In this document: piece after piece, positions 47,510 to 61,679 of the stretch | Layout of the letters: each line of letters starts with the position of its first letter | Numbering within the stretch: position 1 is the first letter of the stretch | Assembly: GCF_947242115.1 (NCBI RefSeq) | Contig: NC_074724.1 | Span: 37,544,998-37,608,997, forward strand | DNA: 64,000 nt | From: Biomphalaria glabrata | Lineage: Eukaryota > Mollusca > Gastropoda > Planorbidae | Direction: 5' to 3' | Notes under the pieces: generated by a model | Databases searched by the model: none | What the model saw: only the letters and a program-made list of their open reading frames with translations | What the model was told of the DNA's origin: nothing | Made by a program: the position numbers and the translations under genes

Positions 47510-48192
47510 AATTTACTAAAAAAAAAAAAAAAAATTAAACAAAAAAAATTTTATAAAAAAAAAAAAAAAAATTTACTAAAAAAAAAACAAAAAAACAATT
47601 AAAAAAAAAAAAAAAAAAAAAAAAATTTACTGAATGTTTGGGAACCACTGGTCTACAGTGAAATCAGTCCTAGGATAGTGAAATCTCAAAAAAAAAAAAA
47701 AAAATTTAAAACAAAATTTATCTAAAGAAATTACAAAAAAAAAATTTATCTAAAAAAAAAATTGAAAAAAAAAATTAAAAAAAATTTTTTTTTATAAAAA
47801 AAACAACAAAAAAAAAAAAAAAAATTTTACTAAAATTTTGGGAACCACTGGTCTACAGTGAAGTTAGTCCCAAGATAGTCAATTCTCGGAAAAAAAAAAA
47901 ATAAAAAAAATTTTTAAAAAAATTATAAAAATTTTTTAATAAAAGTTTGGGAACCACTGGTCTACAGTGAAGTCAGTACCGGGAAAGTCAATTCTCGAAA
48001 AAAAAAAACAATTAAAAAAAAAAAAAAAAAATTATCTAAAAAAAATAAAAAAATAAATAAAAATAAAAATTAAAAAAAATTTATCAAAAAAAAAAAATAC
48101 AAAAAAAAAAAATATAAGTTAAGCAGGGGTTTTACCGAAAAGCAGAAAACATGGCAAGGGGTCTACGAGACAAAAAAATTTGGGAACCACTG
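47025..48192. repeat. Longest A/T homopolymer block, unit RB
   Basis: About 1.17 kb, with hAT ends at about 47,106, 47,638, 47,838, 47,946 and 48,179. The interval 47,150-47,635 is a nested expansion built from 'AAAATTTACTAAAAA', 'AAATTTTATAAAAA' and 'TTTAAAACAAAATTTATCTA' words. Confidence 0.85.
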
Positions 48193-49375
48193 CTCTAGAT
48201 CTACATATTTAATATTAGAATCATCATTAGAGTTTGTCTAGTAGAGTCTAGAAAAGAATGTATAGATTACTATAGTCCTAGTATTCTAGATTATTAGTCT
48301 AGATCTAACTTAAAATTTTCAATAAATATTCTGGATTTCTTCAGCTTGGTCCATGTCAATCCTATCGTCTTTGCCTTATGGTCTACTGTTCTTCTGTTTT
48401 CTTTGCTTTGAAATCTAGATTGACTAGATCTACACAATGTCAATATCATTTCTAGATCTATATATCTAAGACTAATTAGTATGGGCTTAATATTACTGTA
48501 TTATTTAGTTTAACTACAATTTTTCAGGTCAGCAGCATTACAGTAAGCACTGGTACAGCGTACCGGCACTTTTTTCAATGCAACGAAAAAGTTACTTTTG
48601 TATTTTAAAGTTTATTATTTATTTATTAGTTGGTAAAAGGCAATCCATCACTGAGCTCCGGCACCTATTTCTTTACAAAAAAGCACTGATTACCTGTATA
48701 TTCTTTAACAATAATGGTTTACTATTCTCAGGAATTAGTCATTCAAAAGACGGTGAGGAAAAGAATGGTCGACAAACCTTGTGTGGTGCCTTAACAGTCC
48801 ATCAGACTAAGGGATAGATAAAGGTGAATTTAATTTATATTTTGATCTATATAAGTTGATTTACTGGACTAAAAATCTAGATATTGGTAAAACTTTGCTA
48901 TTCTATTCTAAATCTAGTGTGACATTCCATAATTTTTATTCTGATTTTAGAAAGATCTTGATTAGATCTAGATCCCATATGTATAGGACTTAGCACTAGA
49001 TCTCTAGAAATTATTGTATATGATGCTAGATCTAGAAAATCTAGACTTGATCATAGAAATCTTCAAGAAAAATAATGAACTAACCTAGACAGATCTCTTG
49101 AATTACATTGTAAATCATCTTGTTGAATTATCTCCACCACCTTCAGTCAATAGACAACTATGGCTCATATGAGAACAAGAGCCTCTGCATTGGCATCGAC
49201 TATTTTCCAATCCTTTCTGTTCAGCTTCATCCATATTAAAATACATTTTAAAGGTTTTTATTACTTAATAGAAAAGATCTAGAATTTTAATAAGAATCTA
49301 GTCTATCTAGATCTAAAATTCTAGATCCACTTAATTTTATGTATACAAGTAGTATGGGTGTAGGATTGGCTTAAT

Positions 49376-50545
49376 ATAATAGTGAACAAATAGATGCTAT
49401 CTTACTAGATTTTTCTAAGGCTTTTGACAAAGTTCACCACCATAGTTTGCTTAAAAAATTAAAATATTTCGGCATTAATGGTCCACTGCATCAGTGGATT
49501 AAGGACTTTCTGATAGGGAGAGAACAAACTGTAATAATAAATGGCTCTAAATCAACACAAATAATAGTAAACTCAGGTGTACCTCAAGGAACAGTCTTGG
49601 GTCCACTACTATTATTAATTTACATAAATGATTTACCAAATTGCATTACTTCAGGAACAAAAGTCAGATTATTTGCAGACGATTGCATAATATATAGAAC
49701 AATAAAAACAACACAAGACACAGATATTTTACAAGGAGAATTAGATGAATTACAGAAATGGGAATCAAATTGGAGCATGTCTTTCCACCCAGAAAAATGT
49801 CAGTTGTTAAGAGTAACAAAAAAACTAAAACAAATTAATTCCACTTATCTTATTCATGGCAAACCAGTAACACAGACTAAAAACGCAAAATACCTAGGTG
49901 TTATAATATATGAAAAACTGTCATGGAATCCACATATTGATGAAACTACAAAAAAAATCAAACAAAGCATTAGGATTTATTAAAAGAAATTTCTATAAAT
50001 CAAATAAGAACATAAAACTAAAATGTTATTTAAAACTTTGGTTAGGCCAATAATAGAATATGCATCCTCCGTTTGGGACCCCACAACTCAAGAAAACATT
50101 AAGAAACTAGAACAGACACAAAATAGAGCAGTGCGATTCATAACAAACGAATATTCACATTTGACTAGAGTAACACCTTTAGTAAAATCACTAAATTTAG
50201 AAAGTCTTCAGGACAGAAGGCTCAAAAGTAAAGTAGCAATCATACATAAAATACTGAACCATAATCTTCAAATACAAAAACAAAATTTAATAAAATACTC
50301 TGAAAGACACAAAGATAAAGGCACATTTCTCGTCCCATATGCTAGGACAAATTTGTACAAATACTCCTTCTTCCCTAGTGCTATTAGAGCATGGAATGGG
50401 TTGCCTGAGCTAGCCAGGAAAACCAGTGACTTGGCAGAATTTAAGTCATTGGTTAATATGCATGACTAAATGTTTGACGCGTAGGACGTAATCATCTTCT
50501 TTTTTGAAGTAACGTCTGTATTATATAAGATAAGAAGATAATAGT
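49376..50545 (+). mobile_element. LINE 3' part, unit RB
   Basis: Carries private changes in the palm (KSTQIIV, GPLLLLIY, ILQGELD, IIYEKLS) and an extra A that ends the palm frame early (178 codons, 49,447-49,983). Thumb and tail 50,023-50,469. Confidence 0.9.
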
Positions 50546-51160
50546 ATTTATCTTGAATCAGTTTGTTAATCTACATTATATGGGTATGATAGTTGTAGTT
50601 CTACTAGATCAAGTTAAATATAGCTATCCTTTTTTAGATGTAATGTGAAATTGTATCTGATAGTATTTTTCATTCTTAGGTAGATCTTGATTACACTGCC
50701 TGGTTTTGTGGTTTGCACGAGACGGTTGACACAATGATCTGAAGTTCAAACTGCCATTTTCTACTGTCCGCTGCAAGATCTTGGCAGGAATGTAAAAGGA
50801 ATGTCCAAAATATTTAAATGACAAACAGGATGGGAACTGATAATGAGGAATGTATGTCCAGTTTTTTGTTGTTTTTTTTTTGTGTTTTTTTAATACAGAT
50901 ATGAAAGATGACATTACCCTAACTTAGAGTCATAGGAGTTTCATTAATTTATTTACTCAGATGCTGAAACAGACATCTGGCATATTCCTATAATCAGTAT
51001 CATGGCCTTTGTATACAACAAAATTGATTGGAACTCCTAGACTAGAAATATAATTCAAGATTTAAATAAGGCACTGGTCATAGTTTTAGAAAGTGTGGCT
51101 AGCATTCTGGTAAGATATTTTATTAATAATTAGAAATTAAATTAAATTTTATTTAATGAT

Positions 51161-51660
51161 ATTAAATTTCTTTTTTAAGAATTATGGTCCATTTTTTCCC
51201 CATTTGTGTACAAAGAAGGAAGACAGAGAGATGGAAAGACATCAAAGAATGGGCAGGTCTGCCAAGAAATGGTTTATCCAGGGCTAAGTACAGAGAGGAA
51301 TATAGAAGGGCTGTTGACAGATCTTGTGTGGTGCCCCCATGGTTCAACAGACTAATTGATTGGTAATGGTAAGAATTTAATGTATTTTTAAAAAAAAATT
51401 GTGTTAATTACATTAAGGGACTAAATCAGTCTTTTTTTATTTCCAGAAAATAATACCAGGGTTATGCTCCTTTGACCATTGAGTTCCAGGATGAAGAATG
51501 AAAGACAGAGAGCAATGTGAAGACATGAAAGAATGGGCAGGTCTGCCATGAAATGGTTTATCCAGGGCTAAGTACAGAGAGGAATATAGAAGGGCTGTTG
51601 ACAGATCTTGTGTGGTGCCCCCATGGTTCAACAGACTGATTGATAGGTAATGGTAAGAAT
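51161..51660 (+). repeat. Two 284-bp monomers, unit RB
   Basis: Open type at 51,184-51,366, stop-bearing type ending near 51,650. Confidence 0.8.
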
Positions 51661-51891
51661 TTAATGTATTTTGTAAACAAAATGGTGTTAATTACATTAA
51701 GGGACTTAATCACTCTTTTTTTAATTTTTACATTCTTTTAATGTAATTATTTTATACAGTAATATATGATTTTTATCTTGGTAAATCATTTAAATATATA
51801 TCCTGCTAATCAAACCAAAGAATCTTCTCAATACTTATTTAAAAATTTTAATTTTGTCTGCATGTAACAAATGTTTAACGAAAAGAAATGT

Positions 51892-52378
51892 ACACTGTTC
51901 ATCATTGATTATTTAAAAGTGGGATTCATTCCTTCCTTGTCAAACAAGCCGTTGCCTAAGTGACTTTTTTAAAATAATGATACAAAACCAATTGCTAGAG
52001 GATCATCTGAGACAATGTCACCCTAACAAAATAGATAAAGATTTAAAAATTTTCTAGCACTCAAAGATAAAGTTAAGAATAGACCCACACAATCTCACTT
52101 CAACATCATATATATATAGAGAAGATGTTGGTTTGTGAGCATCTTACAATATCTCTTTACTTATAGCAAAATATGGAAACATAGGTAAAACATTGATTTT
52201 ACCAGCCGTTGTAGTTGTGAAAACTGTTTTACACACACCTACATCTGATATTATTAAAAGAATTTCTTTAAACAAAAATACAGTTCAAGGGCACATCGGT
52301 GGCATGAGTTATCAAATTAAAAGCTTCTTATGTGATTCTTTGCAAAGGAAATATATACAGTTTGGGATCAGTTTGGAA
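51892..52378 (+). pseudogene. hAT transposase relic, unit RA'
   Basis: Frame 52,193-52,468 as in RA. Confidence 0.75.
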
Positions 52379-52950
52379 CCAGTGGCGTCACAGGCTCTGA
52401 TGGGGTGTAGCGCTGTGTGCTGTAAACTGCCTAGGGGTTGCCAGCTCCTTATTTTTCCTCAGGGTTGACCCACGACAGCTTTCCCATGTTTGGGAATAGT
52501 TGCAAGGCAGCAGATTTTTAAATTCAGTTTTCCTTCTGCTATGTGGCTAATGAGCTCTTCCTGCTTGAAGCCTACCGGCTAAGGCGCCAGTTACTCGCCT
52601 TCGTCCCTTCCCCTTTAGTGAAAACAGTTCGGCGGACACGTGAAAGATACACGAGAAACTCTTTGCGAAAATTTTTACAATGATACTTAAAACAAATTAA
52701 TTAATTAATATTTATTGTTTGAATGTCTTCTTTATAGAATGTATGAAACATGACATCCATAGGAACAGATGATAAGCCTGGGTAAAAAAACATTTCCAGT
52801 GTGTTTGATGATTCCAGCAATACATATTAAATTGGTTAAATTTGAATTTTATCAATAAAAATGAGTTATTATTTAATACTTATGTGTATTTTTAAATTGC
52901 ATTTTACTCTTCAACTCACTAAAATTAGAAATTAGTTTTCAAATAAATTG

Positions 52951-53627
52951 AAAAAAAAAAGCAATATAAGTTAAGCAGGGGGTCTACCAAAAAGCAGAAA
53001 ACATGGCAAGGGGTCTACGAAACAAAAAAGTTTGGGAACCACTGGTCTACAGTGAAGTCAGTCCCGCAATAGTGAATTCTCAAAAAAAAAAAAAAAAAAA
53101 AAATTTAAAACAAAATTTATCTAAAAAAAATTTAAAAAAAAAAAAAAAAAGAAAAAAAAAAAAAATTTACTAAAAAAAATTAAAAAAAAAAAAATTAAAA
53201 AAATTAAATTAAAAAAAAAAAAATTAAAAAAAAAAAATTTTATAAAAAAAAAAAAAAAAAAAAATTTTACTAAAATTTTGGGAACCACTGGTCTACAGTG
53301 AAGTTAGTCCCAAGATAGTCAATTCTTGGAAAAAAAAAAATAAAAAAAATTTAAAAAAAAATTATAAAAATTTTTTTATAAAAGTTTGGGAACCACTGGT
53401 CTACAGTGAAGTCAGTACCGGGAAAGTCAATTCTCGAAAAAAAAAAAATTAAAAAAAAAAAAAAAAATTATCTAAAAAAAATAAAAAAATAAATAAAAAT
53501 AAAAATTTAAAAAAATTTATCTAAAAAAAAAATACAAAAAAAAAAAATATAAGTTAAGCAGGGGTTTTACCGAAAAGCAGAAAACATGGCAAGGGGTCTA
53601 CGAGACAAAAAAATTTGGGAACCACTG
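52951..53627. repeat. A/T homopolymer block with four hAT ends, unit RA'
   Basis: hAT ends at about 53,031, 53,278, 53,386 and 53,614. The copy with the ACTGAATG flank seen in RA and RB is missing. Confidence 0.85.
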
Positions 53628-54811
53628 CTCTAGATCTACATATTTAATATTAGAATCATCATTAGAGTTTGTCTAGTAGAGTCTAGAAAAGAATGTATAG
53701 ATTACTATAGTCCTAGTATTCTAGATTATTAGTCTAGATCTAACTTAAAATTTTCAATAAATATTCTGGATTTCTTCAGCTTGGTCCATGTCAATCCTAT
53801 CGTCTTTGCCTTATGGTCTACCGTTCTTCTGTTTTCTTTGCTTTGAAATCTAGATTGACTAGATCTACACAATGTCAATATAATTTCTAGATCTATATAT
53901 CTAAGACTAATTAGTATGGGCTTAATATTACTGTATTATTTAGTTTAACTACAATTTTTCAGGTCAGCAGCATTACAGTAAGCACTGGTACAGCGTACCG
54001 GCACTTTTTTCAATGCAGCGAAAAAGTTACTTTTGTATTTTAAAGTTTATTATTTATTTATTAGTTGTTAAAAGGCAATCCATCACTGAGCTCCGGCACC
54101 TATTTCTTTACAAAAAAGCACTGATTACCTGTATATTCTTTAACAATAAACGGTTTACTATTCTCAGGAATTAGTCATTCAAAAGACGGTGAGGAAAAGA
54201 ATGGTCGACAAACCTTGTGTGGTGCCTTAACAGTCCATCAGACTAAGGGATAGATAAAGGTGAATTTAATTTATATTTTGATCTATATAAGTTGATTTAC
54301 TGGACTAAAAATCTAGATATTGGTAAAACTTTGCTATTCTATTCTAAATCTAGTGTGACATTCCATATTTTTTATTCTGATTTTAGATAGATCTTGATTA
54401 GATCTAGATCCCATATGTATAGGACTTAGCACTAGATCTCTAGAAATTATTGTATATGATGCTAGATCTAGAAAATCTAGACTTGATCATAGAAATCTTC
54501 AAGAAAAATAATGAACTAACCTAGACAGATCTCTTGAATTACATTGTAAATCATCTTGTTGAATTATCTCCACCACCTTCAGTCAATAGACAACTATGGC
54601 TCATACGAGAACAAGAGCCTCTGCGTTGGCATCGACTATTTTCCAATCCTTTCTGTTCAGCTTCATCCATATTAAAATACATTTTAAAGGTTTTAATTAC
54701 TTAATAGAAAAGATCTAGAATTTTAATAAGAATCTAGTCTATCTAGATCTAAAATTCTAGATCCACCCAATTTTATGTATACAAGTAGTATGGGTGTAGG
54801 ATTGGCTTAAT

Positions 54812-55979
54812 ATAATAGTGAACAAATAGATGCTATCTTACTAGATTTTTCTAAGGCTTTTGACAAAGTTCACCACCATAGTTTGCTTAAAAAATTAAAA
54901 TATTTCGGCATTAATGGTCCACTGCATCAGTGGATTAAGGACTTTCTGATAGGGAGAGAACAAACTGTAATAATAAATGGCTCTAAATCAACACCGATAA
55001 TAGTAAACTCAGGTGTACCTCAAGGAACAGTCTTGGGTCCACTACTATTTTTAATTTACATAAATGATTTACCAAATTGCATTACTTCAGGAACAAAAGT
55101 CAGATTATTTGCAGACGATTGCATAATATATAGAACAATAAAAACAACACAAGACACAGATATTTTACAAAGAGAATTAGATGAATTACAGAAATGGGAA
55201 TCAAATTGGAGCATGTCTTTCCACCCAGAAAAATGTCAGTTGTTAAGAGTAACAAAAAAACTAAAACAAATTAATTCCACTTATCTTATTCATGGCAAAC
55301 CAGTAACACAGACTAAAAATGCAAAATACCTAGGTGTTATAATAAATGAAAAACTGTCATGGAATCCACATATTGATGAAACTACAAAAAAATCAAACAA
55401 AGCATTAGGATTTATTAAAAGAAATTTCTATAAATCAAATAAGAACATAAAACTAAAATGTTATTTAAAACTTTGGTTAGGCCAATAATAGAATATGCAT
55501 CCTCCGTTTGGGACCCCACAACTCAAGAAAACATTAAGAAACTAGAACAGACACAAAATAGAGCAGTGCGATTCATAACAAACGAATATTCACATTTGAC
55601 TAGAGTAACACCTTTAGTAAAATCACTAAATTTAGAAAGTCTTCAGGACAGAAGGCTCAAAAGTAAAGTAGCAATCATACATAAAACACTGAACCATAAT
55701 CTTCAAATACAAAAACAAAATTTAATAAAATACTCTGAAAGACACAAAGATAAAGGCACATTTCTCGTCCCATATGCTAGGACAAATTTGTACAAATACT
55801 CCTTCTTCCCTAGTGCTATTAGAGCATGGAATGGGTTGCCTGAGCTAGCCAGGAAAACCAGTGACTTGGCAGAATTTAAGTCATTGGTTAATATGCATGA
55901 CTAAATGTTTGACGCGTAGGACGTAATCATCTTCTTTTTTGAAGTAACGTCTGTATTATATAAGATAAGAAGATAATAG
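54812..55979 (+). mobile_element. LINE 3' part, unit RA'
   Basis: The 201-codon palm frame (54,883-55,488) and tail frame (55,458-55,904) match RA in protein sequence, with only a few silent differences seen. Confidence 0.92.
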
Positions 55980-56921
55980 TGTTACGTATTTCTGAATCTT
56001 CTGGCTAGATGTATTAGTTGGCACACAAATAAAAACACAGCAAAGAACTTGACGACTAAACTTTCAGTTTCATATAACTTTAATGACTATTAACTCTAAC
56101 AATTCGTTACTGTAACATGTAGTGTAGAAGACTGTACAATATCTGTCAGTTTACAGTTAGCTATACTTCGTTGCAATTCATCACTTCACTTCGTTGCAAT
56201 TCATCTCTTCACTTCGTTGCAATTCATCTCTTCTCAACTTTCCTCGAGCCGTATTCCACAGAACAGACCAACGAAACACTTCCCAGTGTCGCTCCAGGTC
56301 TCCCAAAGCTGAACCAAGTCGTACTCAAGTCTACCGAATCAGAGCCGCACACGTCTTACATCGGCTGTATCGACTGTAACGGCTCAAGTCCACTGTAGTT
56401 CGCTGTATAGACTTTAACGACAGTAGTCCACTCCAGTTAACTCTACCCTAGTTAACTTGCATCGAGTCGCACACATTTCTCTTCCACAGAGCCGCACACG
56501 TCTTACATAGTCTGTATCGACTGTAACGGCTCACTCACGACTCCATACGACTGACTTTAACATTAACTCTCTGGCTTATATAGAGTCCCTAATCGCTTGT
56601 CCAAAGTTGCACAAACACGGCTAGTATCCTCTGAAATAACACGTGAGGAAACGTCACATCCTGTCTTTGTTTATACATGTAGATTCCAGAAAACATCGGC
56701 TGCAGTGTCATCAAGTTGGGGTCACACGTAGTGACCTCTATCTGTCACTGTTCATTTGTAACTGTCCCCCTACTTAGATCTGTTCGTCCCCTGGAACAAC
56801 ACGTGAGGGCACGTCACATCCTGTCTTTGTTTGTACATGTAGATTCCAGAGGACACTCGCTGCTGTGTCATCTCGCCGGGGTCATACGTTGACCTCTACC
56901 TATCACTGTTCATTTGTAACA
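55980..56921. mobile_element. Solo-LTR-like insertion, second copy
   Basis: Same 942-bp length, same ends and the same ATAG duplication (55,976-55,979 and 56,922-56,925) at the homologous site. I saw no difference from the copy at 43,673. It was copied with its unit, not inserted independently. Confidence 0.7.
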
Positions 56922-57542
56922 ATAGTATTTATCTTGAATCAGTTTGTTAATCTACATTATATGGGTATGATAGTTGTACATCTTCTACTAGATCAAGTTA
57001 AATATAGCTATCCTTTTTTAGATGTAATGTGAAATTGTATCTGATAGTATTTTTCATTCTTAGGTAGATCTTGATTACACTGCCTGGTTTTGTGGTTTGC
57101 ACGAGACGGTTGACACAATGATCTGAAGTTCAAACTGCCATTTTCTACTGTCCGCTGCAAGATCTTGGCTGGAATGTAAAAGGAATGTCCAAAATATTTA
57201 AATGACAAACAGGATGGGAACTGATAATGAGGAATGTATGTCCAGTTTTTTTTTGTTTTTTTTTGTGTTTTTTTAATACAGATATGAAAGATGACATTAC
57301 CCTAACTTAGAGTCATAGGAGTTTCATTAATTTATTTACTCAGATGCTGAAACAGACATCTGGCATATTCCTATAATCAGTATCATGGCCTTTGTATACA
57401 ACAAAATTGATTGGAACTCCTAGACTAGAAATATAATTCAAGATTTAAATAAGGCACTGGTCATAGTTTTAGAAAGTGTGGCTAGCATTCTGGTAAGATA
57501 TTTTATTAATAATTAGAAATTAAATTAAATTTTATTTAATGA

Positions 57543-58040
57543 TATTAAATTTCTTTTTTAAGAATTATGGTCCATTTTTTCCCCATTTGTGTACAAAGAA
57601 GGAAGACAGAGAGATGGAAAGACATCAAAGAATGGGCAGGTCTGCCAAGAAATGGTTTATCCAGGGCTAAGTACAGAGAGGAATATAGAAGGGCTGTTGA
57701 CAGATCTTGTGTGGTGCCCCCATGGTTCAACAGACTAATTGATTGGTAATGGTAAGAATTTAATGTATTTTTTAAAAAAAATTATGTTAATTACATTAAG
57801 GGACTAAATCAGTCTTTTTTTATTTCCAGAAAATAATACCAGGGTTATGCTCCTTTGACCATTGAGTTCCAGGATGAAGAATGAAAGACAGAGAGCAATG
57901 TGAAGACATGAAAGAATGGGCAGGTCTGCCATGAAATGGTTTATCCAGGACTAAGTACAGAGAGGAATATAGAAGGGCTGTTGACAGATCTTGTGTGGTG
58001 CCCCCATGGTTCAACAGACTGATTGATAGGTAATGGTAAG
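57543..58040 (+). repeat. Two 284-bp monomers, unit RA'
   Basis: Open type 57,567-57,749, then stop-bearing type. Shares with RA the variant LVLDKP in the antisense reading (GGACTAAG for GGGCTAAG). Confidence 0.8.
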
Positions 58041-58274
58041 AATTTAATGTATTTTGTAAACAAAATGGTGTTAATTACATTAAGGGACTTAATCACTCTT
58101 TTTTTAATTTTTACATTCATTTAATGTAATTATTTTATACAGTAATATATGATTTTTATCTTGGTAAATCATTTAAATATATATCCTGCTAATCAAACCA
58201 AAGAATCTTCTCAATACTTATTTAAAAATTTTAATTTTGTCTGCATGTAACAAATGTTTAACGAAAAGAAATGT

Positions 58275-58761
58275 ACACTGTCCATCATTGATTATTTAAA
58301 ACTGGGATTCATTCCTTCCTTGTCAAACAAGCCGTTGCCTAAGTGACTTTTTTAAAATAATGATACGAAACCAATTGCTAGAGGATCATCTGAGACAATG
58401 TCACCCTAACAAAATAGATAAAGATTTAAAAATTTTCTAGCACTCAAAGATAAAGTTAAGAATAGACCCACACAATCTCACTTCAACATCATATATATAT
58501 AGAGAAGATGTTGGTTTGTGAGCATCTTACAATATCTCTTTACTTATAGCAAAATATGGAAACATAGGTAAAACATTGATTTTACCAGCCGTTGTAGTTG
58601 TGAAAACTGTTTTACACACACCTACATCTGATATTATTAAAAGAATTTCTTTAAACAAAAATACAGTTCAAGGGCACATCGGTGGCATGAGTTATCAAAT
58701 TAAAAGCTTCTTATGTGATTCTTTGCAAAGGAAATATATACAGTTTGGGATCAGTTTGGAA
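58275..58761 (+). pseudogene. hAT transposase relic, unit RB'
   Basis: Frame 58,576-58,851 as in RB. Confidence 0.75.
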
Positions 58762-59333
58762 CCAGTGGCGTCACAGGCTCTGATGGGGTGTAGCGCTGTG
58801 TGCTGTAAACTGCCTAGGGGTTGCCAGCTCCTTATTTTTCCTCAGGGTTGACCCACGACAGCTTTCCCATGTTTGGGAATAGTTGCAAGGCAGCAGATTT
58901 TTAAATTCAGTTTTCCTTCTGCTATGTGGCTAATGAGCTCTTCCTGCTTGAAGCCTACCGGCTAAGGCGCCAGTTACTCGCCTTCGTCCCTTCCCCTTTA
59001 GTGAAAACAGTTCGGCGGACACGTGAAAGATACACGAGAAACTCTTTGCGAAAATTTTTACAATGATACTTAAAACAAATTAATTAATTAATATTTATTG
59101 TTTGAATGTCTTCTTTATAGAATGTATGAAACATGACATCCATAGGAACAGATGATAAGCCTGGGTAAAAAAACATTTCCAGTGTGTTTGATGATTCCAG
59201 CAATACATATTAAATTGGTTAAATTTGAATTTTATCAATAAAAATGAGTTATTATTTAATACTTATGTGTATTTTTAAATTGCATTTTACTCTTCAACTC
59301 ACTAAAATTAGAAATTAGTTTTCAAATAAATTG

Positions 59334-59637
59334 AAAAAAAAAAGCAATATAAGTTAAGCAGGGGGTCTACCAAAAAGCAGAAAACATGGCAAGGGGTCTT
59401 CGAAACAAAAAAGTTTGGGAACCACTGGTCTACAGTGAAGTCAGTCCCGCAATAGTAAATTCTCAAAAAAAAAAAAAAAAAAAAATTTAAAACAAAATTT
59501 ATCTAAAAAAATTTAAAAAAAAAAAAAAAAAGAAAAAAAAAAAAAAAATTTACTAAAAAAAAAAAAAAAAATTAAAAAAAAAAATTAAAAAAAAAATTTT
59601 ATAAAAAAAAAAAAAAAATTTACTAAAGAAAAAAAAA

Positions 59638-59677
<40 letters not shown>

Positions 59678-60496
59678 TAAAAAAAAAAAAAAAAAAAATT
59701 TACTAAAAAAAAAAAAAATTAAAAAAAAAAATTATATAAAAAAAAAAAAAAAAAATTTAAAACAAAATTTATCTAAAAAAATTTAAAAAAAAAAAAAAAA
59801 AGAAAAAAAAAAAAAATTTACTAAAAAAAAAAAAAAAAAATTAAACAAAAAAAATTTTATAAAAAAAAAAAAAAAAATTTACTAAAAAAAAAAACAAAAA
59901 AACAATTAAAAAAAAAAAAAAAAAAAAAAAAATTTACTGAATGTTTGGGAACCACTGGTCTACAGTGAAATCAGTCCTAGGATAGTGAAATCTCAAAAAA
60001 AAAAAAAAAAATTTAAAACAAAATTTATCTAAAGAAATTACAAAAAAAAAATTTATCTAAAAAAAAAATTGAAAAAAAAAATTAAAAAAAATTTTTTTTT
60101 ATAAAAAAAACAACAAAAAAAAAAAAAAAAATTTTACTAAAATTTTGGGAACCACTGGTCTACAGTGAAGTTAGTCCCAAGATAGTCAATTCTCGGAAAA
60201 AAAAAATAAAAAAAATTTTTAAAAAAATTATAAAAATTTTTTAATAAAAGTTTGGGAACCACTGGTCTACAGTGAAGTCAGTACCGGGAAAGTCAATTCT
60301 CGAAAAAAAAAAACAATTAAAAAAAAAAAAAAAAATTATCTAAAAAAAATAAAAAAATAAATAAAAATAAAAATTAAAAAAAATTTATCAAAAAAAAAAA
60401 ATACAAAAAAAAAAAATATAAGTTAAGCAGGGGTTTTACCGAAAAGCAGAAAACATGGCAAGGGGTCTACGAGACAAAAAAATTTGGGAACCACTG
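59334..60496. repeat. A/T homopolymer block with five hAT ends, unit RB'
   Basis: Nearly the same length and word order as the RB block, with hAT ends at about 59,413, 59,943, 60,144, 60,250 and 60,483. Confidence 0.85.
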
Positions 60497-61679
60497 CTCT
60501 AGATCTACATATTTAATATTAGAATCATCATTAGAGTTTGTCTAGTAGAGTCTAGAAAAGAATGTATAGATTACTATAGTCCTAGTATTCTAGATTATTA
60601 GTCTAGATCTAACTTAAAATTTTCAATAAATATTCTGGATTTCTTCAGCTTGGTCCATGTCAATCCTATCGTCTTTGCCTTATGGTCTACCGTTCTTCTG
60701 TTTTCTTTGCTTTGAAATCTAGATTGACTAGATCTACACAATGTCAATATCATTTCTAGATCTATATATCTAAGACTAATTAGTATGGGCTTAATATTAC
60801 TGTATTATTTAGTTTAACTACAATTTTTCAGGTCAGCAGCATTACAGTAAGCACTGGTACAGCGTACCGGCACTTTTTTCAATGCAACGAAAAAGTTACT
60901 TTTGTATTTTAAAGTTTATTATTTATTTATTAGTTGGTAAAAGGCAATCCATCACTGAGCTCCGGCACCTATTTCTTTACAAAAAAGCACTGATTACCTG
61001 TATATTCTTTAACAATAATGGTTTACTATTCTCAGGAATTAGTCATTCAAAAGACGGTGAGGAAAAGAATGGTCGACAAACCTTGTGTGGTGCCTTAACA
61101 GTCCATCAGACTAAGGGATAGATAAAGGTGAATTTAATTTATATTTTGATCTATATAAGTTGATTTACTGGACTAAAAATCTAGATATTGGTAAAACTTT
61201 GCTATTCTATTCTAAATCTAGTGTGACATTCCATAATTTTTATTCTGATTTTAGAAAGATCTTGATTAGATCTAGATCCCATATGTATAGGACTTAGCAC
61301 TAGATCTCTAGAAATTATTGTATATGATGCTAGATCTAGAAAATCTAGACTTGATCATAGAAATCTTCAAGAAAAATAATGAACTAACCTAGACAGATCT
61401 CTTGAATTACATTGTAAATCATCTTGTTGAATTATCTCCACCACCTTCAGTCAATAGACAACTATGGCTCATATGAGAACAAGAGCCTCTGCATTGGCAT
61501 CGACTATTTTCCAATCCTTTCTGTTCAGCTTCATCCATATTAAAATACATTTTAAAGGTTTTTATTACTTAATAGAAAAGATCTAGAATTTTAATAAGAA
61601 TCTAGTCTATCTAGATCTAAAATTCTAGATCCACTTAATTTTATGTATACAAGTAGTATGGGTGTAGGATTGGCTTAAT

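Larger units (their letters stand above)
45736..51660 (+). repeat. Composite array unit RB
   Basis: Modules: hAT relic 45,970-46,454; GC-richer repeat 46,455-46,745; A/T block 47,025-48,192; spacer 48,193-49,375; LINE 49,376-50,545; unassigned 50,546-51,160; monomers 51,161-51,660. No solo LTR. Confidence 0.85.
51661..58040 (+). repeat. Composite array unit RA' (near copy of RA)
   Basis: Modules: hAT relic 51,892-52,378; GC-richer repeat 52,379-52,670; A/T block 52,951-53,627 (shorter than RA); spacer 53,628-54,811 (keeps the 31 bp missing in RA); LINE 54,812-55,979; solo LTR 55,980-56,921; unassigned 56,926-57,542; monomers 57,543-58,040. From the LINE onward it is offset from RA by a constant 12,307 bp. 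Confidence 0.85.
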